64,000 nt of DNA from Arthrobacter sp. 9V (GTDB lineage Bacteria > Actinomycetota > Actinomycetes > Actinomycetales > Micrococcaceae), in NCBI RefSeq assembly GCF_902506065.1, contig NZ_LR732912.1:2411015-2475014 (forward strand), written 5' to 3'. Below, one piece after another: positions 8,266 through 15,383 of this stretch (the stretch's first letter is position 1; the number at the start of each line of letters is the position of its first letter). A program made the position numbers and the translations under genes. The notes under the pieces were generated by a model that saw only the letters and a list, made by a program, of their open reading frames with translations, did not search any database and was not told the origin of the DNA.

Positions 8266-9303
8266 TCAGCCACCGTTGGATTGGTGGATCCCCTCCGCAA
8301 GCGCCGTGAAGGTATGGATCCAGCCGCCCGCTTTGCCACTGGCAGTAACGTAGGCGTCCTTCGTTCCAGGCTTGATCGCAATGTTGGTAGCTGACAATAT
8401 CTCGCCCCCTTTGGACGGAATGGTGATGGTGGCTGTTTGTTGTCCTGTGGCGTCGAAGACAATAATCGCCGCCCGGTTGTGAAATCCGACGTAGAGATTC
8501 CCATCAGCGTCAACGGCCAAGGAATCGATTTGGCCCATGCCCGCGCTGACGTGGATCGCCGGATGAGCTGTGCTTACTCCACGGCCATCGTCGGTCAACT
8601 GGATGTAATCGATCTGGTTTGCGGTGTTCAGGCTCATCCACAACCCGTCAAACCCGGGTGTAAAGGCGACTCCGTTCGGGGAGGCCAACCGATCCGCCAG
8701 CACCGTTGGCTCGGCCGTGGCACCATCAATGCGAATCAGCCTTCCCTGCGGTTTCCAATATGGTTCCCGGGCTCCCGCAGCATCCGTCACATAAAGGTTG
8801 CCCGCACGGTCGAAGCTGATGTCGTCCGCGTGCAGCGTCGCCCCGTTGACGGGACCGGAATGGAACACCTGCCGGTCCTTGCCCTCAGGGGTCATGCTGA
8901 TGATGGTGCCCAGGTAGTCCGTCAGGTAGAGGCGCCCATCGCGGGGGCTGAATTGGGCCGATGTGACAGCACTGGTGCCGTCCGTGAAAATGGTCCTCTT
9001 CTCCAATGAGTCCACGTCGAGAGCCATGACCTTTGGCGCCCCTGGCGGTGCCGTCACGTCCACAAAATAGAGGTCACCGTCAGGACCCACCACGGGCCCC
9101 TCCAACAGCGTCATTCCGGTGGATGGGTGCACCGATGTGACGTTTGCCAGAGCCTTGGCACTCTGTTCCGACGGCTTGGGCTTTTCTGCTCCAGCCCCGG
9201 GTTCGCCGGAAGTACCCGCCGTGCAACCGGACAAGACAAGGACAACCGCAACCGCAATAAAGCCCAAGTGTGTCCGGAGCGGCTTCCCCCGATCAGGCCT
9301 CAT
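8266..9303 (-). CDS. Lipoprotein with SMP-30/NHL-type beta-propeller
   Basis: A 345-residue secreted lipoprotein. The N-terminus has a charged stretch, a hydrophobic core and the lipobox LSGC, giving lipidated Cys27. The mature part carries repeated blades of the type GDLYFVDVT, GRLYLTDYL, GNLYVTDAAG and GNLYVGFHN, typical of SMP-30/gluconolactonase/NHL propellers. Start ATG 9303 overlaps the Baeyer-Villiger monooxygenase stop (ATGA). Baeyer-Villiger products are esters or lactones, and this fold includes lactonases, so an extracytoplasmic lactonase or binding role is possible. That link is inference, and calcium-binding residues were not checked. Confidence 0.8.
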   Translation of the reverse strand: MRPDRGKPLRTHLGFIAVAVVLVLSGCTAGTSGEPGAGAEKPKPSEQSAKALANVTSVHPSTGMTLLEGPVVGPDGDLYFVDVTAPPGAPKVMALDVDSLEKRTIFTDGTSAVTSAQFSPRDGRLYLTDYLGTIISMTPEGKDRQVFHSGPVNGATLHADDISFDRAGNLYVTDAAGAREPYWKPQGRLIRIDGATAEPTVLADRLASPNGVAFTPGFDGLWMSLNTANQIDYIQLTDDGRGVSTAHPAIHVSAGMGQIDSLAVDADGNLYVGFHNRAAIIVFDATGQQTATITIPSKGGEILSATNIAIKPGTKDAYVTASGKAGGWIHTFTALAEGIHQSNGG

Positions 9304-11135
9304 TTGCCCGCCACGGTTTGGCTGGCCCCCGGCTGTCCCGGAACAAGGACGTCGCCCATGTCGCCTTCCCGCCATTGCCGAAGTATCCGGTGAAAAGCCA
9401 CAGGTCCTGGACTGAATGAGCTGCCGGAGATCGCTCGAGTGCCTTCGCCGTTGTAATACCCAGGAGTGCATTCTGCTTGGAAGTGCGATGTGTCGGCTGC
9501 TGTGTCAGCGACGGTCTTGACCCAGTTATCCTCGGCCTCACGGGTCGGTTCGATCACCCGGGCCCCCACGGCCAGGCCCCTGGCGATGACCGCGGAAATG
9601 TGCTCGGCTTGTTCCTGCAGAATATGGACGAAGTTAACGGAATTGGCGTTCTGCAGTGCGCCAAGGTGGAAGAGGTTGGGAAAGCCGTGGCTGTAGAAGC
9701 CATGCAGGGTGCGCAGTCCTCCTGCCCATGTTTCCAGGAGTGAGCGTCCACCTCTCCCCCGGACGGGCAAGGAACCGGAGAGCACACCCGAGACGCCGAC
9801 GTCGAAGCCGGTAGCGAAGATAATGCAATCCACGTCGTAGTGCGTTTCGCCTACCACGATCGAGGACTCCGTCAGGCGCGTGATGCCTCCGTGGTCCGCA
9901 GTATCCACAAGTGTCACATTGGGCCTGTTAAATGTATGGAGGTAGGTATCGCTGAAACATGGCCGTTTGCACATGTACCTGTACCAGGGCTTGAGAATCT
10001 CTGCCGTTGCGCGGTCCTGCACCACTGCATCCACACGCGCACGGAGGCGGTTCATGGTCTCAAAGTCCTTGAGTTCATCGCGTAATTCCCGTTCGGCAGG
10101 GGCGAGGCCTGCGTCCACCGCACCGGAAAGGATCTGGCGTTGCAGCTGGATGGTTTCAGTCCACCCATCATGGACAAGGCTTTCCTCTACCTGTTCCCCC
10201 GCCAGGACGGACATGAAGTTCTCCATCCGTTCGCGCTGCCACCCTGGCTTGAGGGATGCTTCCCAAGATGGGTCTGTCAGGCGATTTCCACGCACGTCAA
10301 TGGTGGAGGGCGTTCGCTGAAAAACGAGCAGCTGCTCGGAGTCGCGGCCCAGATGCGGAATGACCTGGATGCCTGTGGCTCCTGTGCCCACTACTGCCAC
10401 CCGCTTGTCCGAGAGTCCGGTCAAACCGCCGTCCGCTGAACCACCCGTGTAGTCATAGTCCCAGCGGCTGGTGTGGAAAGTATGTCCTCGAAACTTCTCC
10501 ATGCCCGGGATCCCCGGCAATTTGGGTTGTGTCAGTGTTCCCGAGGACGTGATCACGAATCGCGCATGGAACTGATCCCCGCGGTCCGTTTCGACAGTCC
10601 ACACCTCCGCAGCCTCATCCCAGGTCAGCGCGGTTGCCCTGGTCTGAAAGAGTACATCCCGGTACAGGTCGAAACGCTTCGCGATGGCGATGGCATGCTG
10701 CCGGATCTCCTCACCGGGAGCGTAACGCCACGCCGGCATGTACCCGACCTCCTCAAGGAGCGGCATGTAAACGTACGATTCGATATCGCAATGAATGCCC
10801 GGATACCTGTTCCAGTACCACGTGCCGCCCACGTCACCTGCCTCGTCCATCAGGCGAATGGACTCCACCCCGGTCTCCCGCAGCTTGGCGGCGGCCAGCA
10901 GCCCGCCGAATCCGGCGCCGATGACCAGCACTTCCACTGAGTCAGTGCGGGGATCCCGCCTGATGGGCTCGGTGTACGGATCCTTTGAGTAGTACCCGAA
11001 CTCACCGGCTGCGCTTTGATACTGCCCCAGGCCCTCCGGCCGGATACGCCGGTCGCGCTCCTTGCGGTACTTTGCGCGGAGCCCTTCAACATCCAGCTCT
11101 TGTGGGTGCCTCGTTTGGTTGTTGACGCTGTTCAT
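9300..11135 (-). CDS. Flavin-containing Baeyer-Villiger monooxygenase
   Basis: A 611-residue type I Baeyer-Villiger monooxygenase that inserts oxygen next to a ketone using NADPH, FAD and O2. It has two Rossmann motifs (GAGFGG 73-78 and GTGATG 250-255), the segment GGTWYWNRYPG, and the diagnostic fingerprint FRGHTFHTSRWD at 215-226, which matches FxGxxxHTxxWD. The roughly 65-residue N-terminal extension is like that of phenylacetone or cyclododecanone-type enzymes. It is divergent from the MarR gene with an 8-bp-arm palindrome between them, so MarR probably represses it. It is coupled to the downstream lipoprotein. Confidence 0.93.
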   Translation of the reverse strand: MNSVNNQTRHPQELDVEGLRAKYRKERDRRIRPEGLGQYQSAAGEFGYYSKDPYTEPIRRDPRTDSVEVLVIGAGFGGLLAAAKLRETGVESIRLMDEAGDVGGTWYWNRYPGIHCDIESYVYMPLLEEVGYMPAWRYAPGEEIRQHAIAIAKRFDLYRDVLFQTRATALTWDEAAEVWTVETDRGDQFHARFVITSSGTLTQPKLPGIPGMEKFRGHTFHTSRWDYDYTGGSADGGLTGLSDKRVAVVGTGATGIQVIPHLGRDSEQLLVFQRTPSTIDVRGNRLTDPSWEASLKPGWQRERMENFMSVLAGEQVEESLVHDGWTETIQLQRQILSGAVDAGLAPAERELRDELKDFETMNRLRARVDAVVQDRATAEILKPWYRYMCKRPCFSDTYLHTFNRPNVTLVDTADHGGITRLTESSIVVGETHYDVDCIIFATGFDVGVSGVLSGSLPVRGRGGRSLLETWAGGLRTLHGFYSHGFPNLFHLGALQNANSVNFVHILQEQAEHISAVIARGLAVGARVIEPTREAEDNWVKTVADTAADTSHFQAECTPGYYNGEGTRAISGSSFSPGPVAFHRILRQWREGDMGDVLVPGQPGASQTVAGK

Positions 11136-11165
11136 GAATCATCCTCGCTTCGGCTATCAAAAAAG

Positions 11166-11182
11166 CTTAGCTTTAAGCTAAG
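11166..11182. promoter_or_regulatory. MarR operator palindrome
   Basis: CTTAGCTT-T-AAGCTAAG is a perfect inverted repeat with 8-bp arms around one base. It sits in the 85-bp gap between the Baeyer-Villiger monooxygenase (minus) and MarR (plus). Size and position are typical for a MarR site that would repress both genes. Confidence 0.7.
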
Positions 11183-11220
11183 TAATTCCGCAAAGCCGGG
11201 TCCGCGATATCTTTAGTGGC

Positions 11221-11706
11221 ATGGCGGAATCAGATGATCGGGACGCAGCACAAAAGAGCATCGACGCTTTGGCAATAGCCATCACCATCCGTTCCATTCC
11301 CCGCATCCTTCAGCCACTGTTGACCACAGACTTGACCATCCAGCAGCTGAAGGTCCTCTCCGTTGTGGTCACCACGGAGAGTGGAGCTACTGGAGTGGGA
11401 TTGGCTGAGTCCTTCGGTGTCTCCATGGCATCCATGTCCAAGCTTGTCGATCGCCTCGCGGCGGCGGGGCTGGTCGCCAGATCCACTGATACAGAGGACC
11501 AGCGGGTCAGGCGGATTTTTGCAACCGACCTTGGACGGTCGGTAGTTCGCGAACTCATGGCTGCGCGTCCCGAACTAGGTGGTGAGGTGCTGGCCGGGCT
11601 GACGATTGAAGAGCTCCAGGCACTCGAAACCGGCCTGAGGGCCCTTGATCGCGAGCTGCGGGAAGCAAAAAGCCAAGAGAATGCCGGCCCGGAAACCTTA
11701 GGGTGA
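11221..11706 (+). CDS. MarR-family transcriptional regulator
   Basis: A 161-residue winged-helix regulator. The recognition region GVGLAESFGVSMASMSKLVDRL is followed by the wing with DTEDQRVRRI (DxRxxR type), as in MarR proteins. It is divergent from the Baeyer-Villiger monooxygenase and preceded by the 11166-11182 palindrome, so it probably represses that operon and itself, with release by a ketone, lactone or phenolic ligand. There is no clear ribosome-binding site; TATCTT lies 7 nt before ATG, so the mRNA may be leaderless. It converges on the GH43 gene with a 9-bp overlap. Confidence 0.9.
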   Translation: MAESDDRDAAQKSIDALAIAITIRSIPRILQPLLTTDLTIQQLKVLSVVVTTESGATGVGLAESFGVSMASMSKLVDRLAAAGLVARSTDTEDQRVRRIFATDLGRSVVRELMAARPELGGEVLAGLTIEELQALETGLRALDRELREAKSQENAGPETLG

Positions 11707-13152
11707 GCTGTACGTGAAGAGGCTGATGATGGCGTTGGAGCCCAGGGCCTCCATTCCCACGACGCGGCCGGTAAAACCTCCCGCAACCTCTGTTGACAAG
11801 TAGCGGCCATCAACGGCCGCGAGTTCCTGGAAATCAGCCCCGGCACCCACTCCCAGGAGTAGCCGGTCCGGACCCTTGCGCTGGCCGGCCGGGCCGTCGT
11901 ACGGTACCGAGCGGATTGTCAGGGCGCTGCTTTCGGATACGGCATCCAAGACAGCGAGGTCCTGATCCGTGGGGCCGATGACCACACGGGCAGCCACTTT
12001 CCCTCCGACCCGTTGAACAGTTGCCTGGTGAAGGTCATCAATGCGCACCGTGAGCGCCAGGTCACCGATACCCTGAACGCTGGCGGTCCATTCGAGGTCT
12101 GTAGCCCGAACTGCGAGGAGCCGCGATGCCCGCGCGTTCGCGGGTTGGCGGCCGGCAAGCAGCGTCAGTCCATTCTCGCCCGGCGTGGCAAACGAGCTCG
12201 GATTAACTCCGGGTGCAAGCCACCGCGGGTGTAGCCGGCCCTCAAGGAATCTGTCCTCGAACGAAGTGTCGATCTCAGGCACAGTGAATCGATCCTCTGC
12301 CACGACGGGCCAGTCCTCCACCCAGTCAATTCCGACGATGAACGTCTCCCTGCCGTTGGTGTGCCACTTGGGGAAAGAACCGCGCGGGCGTGTCCCGAGA
12401 TGTACCATCGCCCAGCTGCCGTCATGAAGCTCCAACAGGTCACCGTGCCCCACCGCCTGCACGGGATGTGAAGTGCTGCGGTGCGTCAGAATCGGATTTG
12501 CAGGGCAAGGCGAGTAGGGGCCGTCAATGGTTTCTGCACGGGCTACGGTGATCATGTGACCAGCTGCGGTGCCGCCCTCCGCGGTCAGGAGATACCACCA
12601 GCCATTGCGTGTGTAGACATGCGGCCCCTCAACATGGGCCCCACCCGAGCCGCGCCATAGTTCCCGCGCCGGGGACAACGCGATTCCAGTCGCCGGATCA
12701 ATCCGCGCCTGTGAGATGCCGCCTCCAATGACGTCTGCCCACGTGATAAAGCAGTCGCCTCGCTCGTCCCAGGCAAGGTCGGGATCAATGCCAATGAGTC
12801 CCGGCGTGTAGACCGGATCGGTCCATGGACCTGCCGGGTGATCGGCCGAGACAATGATGTGTCCCTCCCGCACATCATGCAGGTTCGTTGTGATCATCCA
12901 GAAACGGCCATTGTGATAGCGAATCGTCGGGGCATATATGCCCCCGCTCGCACCCTCGATACCGGACACCACATTGAGTTGGCCGTCGCGGTCGAGCACA
13001 TTGCCCACCTGGTGCCAGCTAAGTAGGTCGCGGCTCGAAAAGACAGGAGCTCCGGGGAAGTATTCGAAACTGGAGTTAATAAGGAAATAGTCCTCGTCTG
13101 CTCGGCATATTGAGGGATCCGGGTGGTAGCCCGGCAGGATTGGAGTGCTCAC
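11698..13152 (-). CDS. Glycoside hydrolase family 43 (beta-xylosidase/arabinofuranosidase-like)
   Basis: A roughly 484-residue GH43 five-bladed propeller enzyme with a C-terminal beta-sandwich. D12 (HPDPSICR), D123 (GIDPDLAW) and E175 (HVEGPHVY) match the catalytic base, pKa modulator and acid. There is no signal peptide, so it acts in the cytoplasm on imported oligosaccharides such as xylo- or arabino-oligomers. The family normally starts just before PxLPGxHPDPS, so GTG 13152 is preferred. An in-frame ATG at 13233 would add 27 residues that overlap the TetR gene. It follows TetR on the same strand and may be co-transcribed with it. Confidence 0.88.
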   Translation of the reverse strand: MSTPILPGYHPDPSICRADEDYFLINSSFEYFPGAPVFSSRDLLSWHQVGNVLDRDGQLNVVSGIEGASGGIYAPTIRYHNGRFWMITTNLHDVREGHIIVSADHPAGPWTDPVYTPGLIGIDPDLAWDERGDCFITWADVIGGGISQARIDPATGIALSPARELWRGSGGAHVEGPHVYTRNGWWYLLTAEGGTAAGHMITVARAETIDGPYSPCPANPILTHRSTSHPVQAVGHGDLLELHDGSWAMVHLGTRPRGSFPKWHTNGRETFIVGIDWVEDWPVVAEDRFTVPEIDTSFEDRFLEGRLHPRWLAPGVNPSSFATPGENGLTLLAGRQPANARASRLLAVRATDLEWTASVQGIGDLALTVRIDDLHQATVQRVGGKVAARVVIGPTDQDLAVLDAVSESSALTIRSVPYDGPAGQRKGPDRLLLGVGAGADFQELAAVDGRYLSTEVAGGFTGRVVGMEALGSNAIISLFTYSSP

Positions 13153-13189
13153 TGGCGTCGTTACTTTCTCTCGGGCCTCTTGCGGGCCA

Positions 13190-13846
13190 TCAGTCTTCTT
13201 CAGGCGAGTCGATGAAGCGGAAGAGCGTTTCAAGCAGGTGCAAGGTTTTGCGCTGCGGGTCCAGGAGGAACTGAATCCGGAGACCGTCTATCATTGCCAT
13301 CACCATGGTGACTTTGTCGTCAGCGCTCAGTTCCTCACTGTCTTCAGATGTGGCGAGTCGCTTGCTGGTGAAGTGATCACGCATGCGCTCGCGTCGGGCA
13401 ATGAAGAAGTCGTGGGCAGGATGCTCCGGATTGGTCGCCGCGATGGTAATTGATAACCAGTTCCGCATGTGGTCAGGCCGGGCGAATTCTTCAGCGAGAA
13501 CGGTGCTCAACACCGACTCCCGGGGCACTTTGGCCTGCACGATCCGGGTGGCCAGCTCGGCGTCGTCGGCGTCCCGCTCCGCCAGGGCGGCCAGGAGGAG
13601 GTCATCCTTGGTGGCGAAATGACGCAGAAGGGCTGCGTGGGTGACACCGGCCCGCGAGGCAATATCCCTGAGACTTGCCCGCTCGTAGCCATGCTCAGCG
13701 AAGCTGGCCGAGGCAGCGCGCACGATCTCTGCCCGTCGGGCCGGTGTTGTGGCATAGGGGCCCCGCCTGCCGGAGCTGACTTTCTTGCCGGCCTTCTGCT
13801 CTGAAGTGATGGTCACGAACAGCCTTCTCTCGTCAACGGAAACCAT
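13190..13846 (-). CDS. TetR-family transcriptional regulator
   Basis: A 218-residue TetR regulator. The DNA-binding domain (roughly residues 29-80) contains IVRAASASFAEHGYE and the HTH LRDIASRAGVTHAALLRHF. The C-terminal ligand domain resembles regulators of sugar hydrolase genes. It diverges from the MFS, GH78, GH1 operon across a gap packed with palindromes (13886-13916) and lies upstream of GH43, so it probably controls both sides in response to a glycoside. The start at ATG 13846 has no obvious ribosome-binding site; a start a few codons inside is possible. Confidence 0.9.
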   Translation of the reverse strand: MVSVDERRLFVTITSEQKAGKKVSSGRRGPYATTPARRAEIVRAASASFAEHGYERASLRDIASRAGVTHAALLRHFATKDDLLLAALAERDADDAELATRIVQAKVPRESVLSTVLAEEFARPDHMRNWLSITIAATNPEHPAHDFFIARRERMRDHFTSKRLATSEDSEELSADDKVTMVMAMIDGLRIQFLLDPQRKTLHLLETLFRFIDSPEED

Positions 13847-13885
13847 TTTGTGCGCTGGGTCTTGTCAATTGTAACCACTGTGACT

Positions 13886-13916
13886 ACTATTCACGAATAG
13901 TAACCATCATGGTTAC
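13886..13916. promoter_or_regulatory. Overlapping palindromes, TetR operators
   Basis: Two perfect inverted repeats abut: ACTATTC-AC-GAATAGT (13886-13901) and GTAACCAT-C-ATGGTTAC (13900-13916). A related half site, GTAACCAC, lies at 13871. They occupy the promoter gap between the TetR-GH43 genes and the MFS operon and are the best operator candidates there. Confidence 0.65.
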
Positions 13917-13997
13917 CCTTTGCTGGATCGACCCACGTCTCCCAGCTCTCGTCCGCGACGCAGCGGACGGGCCATCTACTGTATTGAGGAGTCATTG

Positions 13998-15350
13998 GTG
14001 ACTACTGACAAGCACGGGGCTCCGCGTCTCGCCGGCGGCATCGCGGCCGCCGAACCATCGCCGGGCAGTCATCTGCCGGTTGGCCCGGTCGAACTTCCGG
14101 AGCTCACGGACGAGCCACAGATCCCCATGAGCAGGGGCTACATTCTTTGGCTCATGCTTGCCAGCTTCGGTGCATCCATCGCCATGATGGTGCCACTGTC
14201 CTATGGCATCGCCGTGCGGATTACTGAGCTCGCTCCCGGCCAGGAGCAGATGCTCGGCTTCATTACGGGCACGGCGCAGGGCGTCTACCTGATCGTCAGC
14301 CCGCTCATCGGCATCTGGAGCGACCGCACGCGATCCCGCTTCGGCCGGCGCGCGCCCTTCATCTTCCTGGGAACCGGCATCGGCCTGGCCGGCCTGGTTG
14401 TCATGGGGCTGGCCCCGAACCTTCTGCTGGTGGGCGCCGGGTGGATCCTCGGCATGGCCGGTTGGTCCATCTCCGGTGCCGCCATCCAGAACCTCATGGC
14501 TGATAAGTTGCCGGAGAGCCAGCGCGGCCGGGTCTCTGCTTTGACCGGTCTGATGACCCAGATCGCTCCTGTTTTGGGCATTGGCGTTGCATACGCTGTT
14601 TCGTCGAACACCTTCCTGGTGTTCGTTGTACCCGGCGTGATCGGCGCAGTCCTCCTGGCACTGTTCCCGCTTATCAAGCCTGAGGGAAGCTCGCAGAATA
14701 TCCGCGTTGACACGCGGGTCACCTTCCGGTCAGTGGTTGCCAGCTATGGTTTCAGTGTCCGCAAGTACCCGGACTTCGCGTGGAACTGGCTGGGCCGTTT
14801 TGTCTTCTTCATGGGCCTGTACTTCAACACCACCTTCGGCACCTTTTTCTACGCCCAGCGCCTTGATCTCCCGGTGCGGGAAGTTGCCGGCGTCGTTGCA
14901 ACCATCGGCATGCTGGGTGTGGTGGCCGCTGCCGCCGGTGCGCTCCTGGGCGGATTCCTGTCAGACAAGCTCAAGAGGCGCCGGTTGTTTGTCCTGGTTG
15001 CTGCGACCCTCTTCGTCGGCGGAGCATTGGCTGAGGCATTCGCGTGGTCGCTGCCCCAACTGATCATTGGCGCGGTACTCATGCAGACTGCCATTGCCGT
15101 GTTCGCCACCGTGGATCAGGCCATCATCTTCGCCATTCTCCCCAACCGGACCGAAACGGCGCGTTACATGGCCGTGGTCGCCTTCGCCCAAAAGATTCCA
15201 AGCGCCGTGGCCCCTCTTCTGGCCTCCGTGATCATCACCATTGGCATCACAGGAGCGGACAAGAACTACACCTTCTTGTACCTTGCCGGTGCCGCTCTGG
15301 CGCTGATCGGCGGACTCTTGATCTCGCTCAAGGTCAAGTCCGTCCGCTAA
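13998..15350 (+). CDS. MFS sugar transporter (GPH/SLC45-like)
   Basis: A 450-residue, 12-helix major facilitator. The loop 2-3 motif DRTRSRFGRR and the long hydrophobic segments place it with the glycoside-pentoside-hexuronide and sucrose-type carriers. The likely start is GTG 13998, six nt behind TGAGGAG; the ATG at 13920 would overlap the operators and has no site. It is the first gene of an operon with alpha-L-rhamnosidase, beta-glucosidase and SDR, so it probably imports a rhamnosylated glycoside or disaccharide by cation symport. Substrate is inferred from the enzymes behind it. Confidence 0.85.
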   Translation: MTTDKHGAPRLAGGIAAAEPSPGSHLPVGPVELPELTDEPQIPMSRGYILWLMLASFGASIAMMVPLSYGIAVRITELAPGQEQMLGFITGTAQGVYLIVSPLIGIWSDRTRSRFGRRAPFIFLGTGIGLAGLVVMGLAPNLLLVGAGWILGMAGWSISGAAIQNLMADKLPESQRGRVSALTGLMTQIAPVLGIGVAYAVSSNTFLVFVVPGVIGAVLLALFPLIKPEGSSQNIRVDTRVTFRSVVASYGFSVRKYPDFAWNWLGRFVFFMGLYFNTTFGTFFYAQRLDLPVREVAGVVATIGMLGVVAAAAGALLGGFLSDKLKRRRLFVLVAATLFVGGALAEAFAWSLPQLIIGAVLMQTAIAVFATVDQAIIFAILPNRTETARYMAVVAFAQKIPSAVAPLLASVIITIGITGADKNYTFLYLAGAALALIGGLLISLKVKSVR

Positions 15351-15383
15351 CCGCCGGCATCGGCAGAAGATTAAGGAAAATTC

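Noticed and set aside
13153..13233. ATG 13233 as the GH43 start
   Set aside because: It would add 27 residues without homology and overlap the TetR gene; GTG 13152 fits the family N-terminus better. Kept as an alternative.
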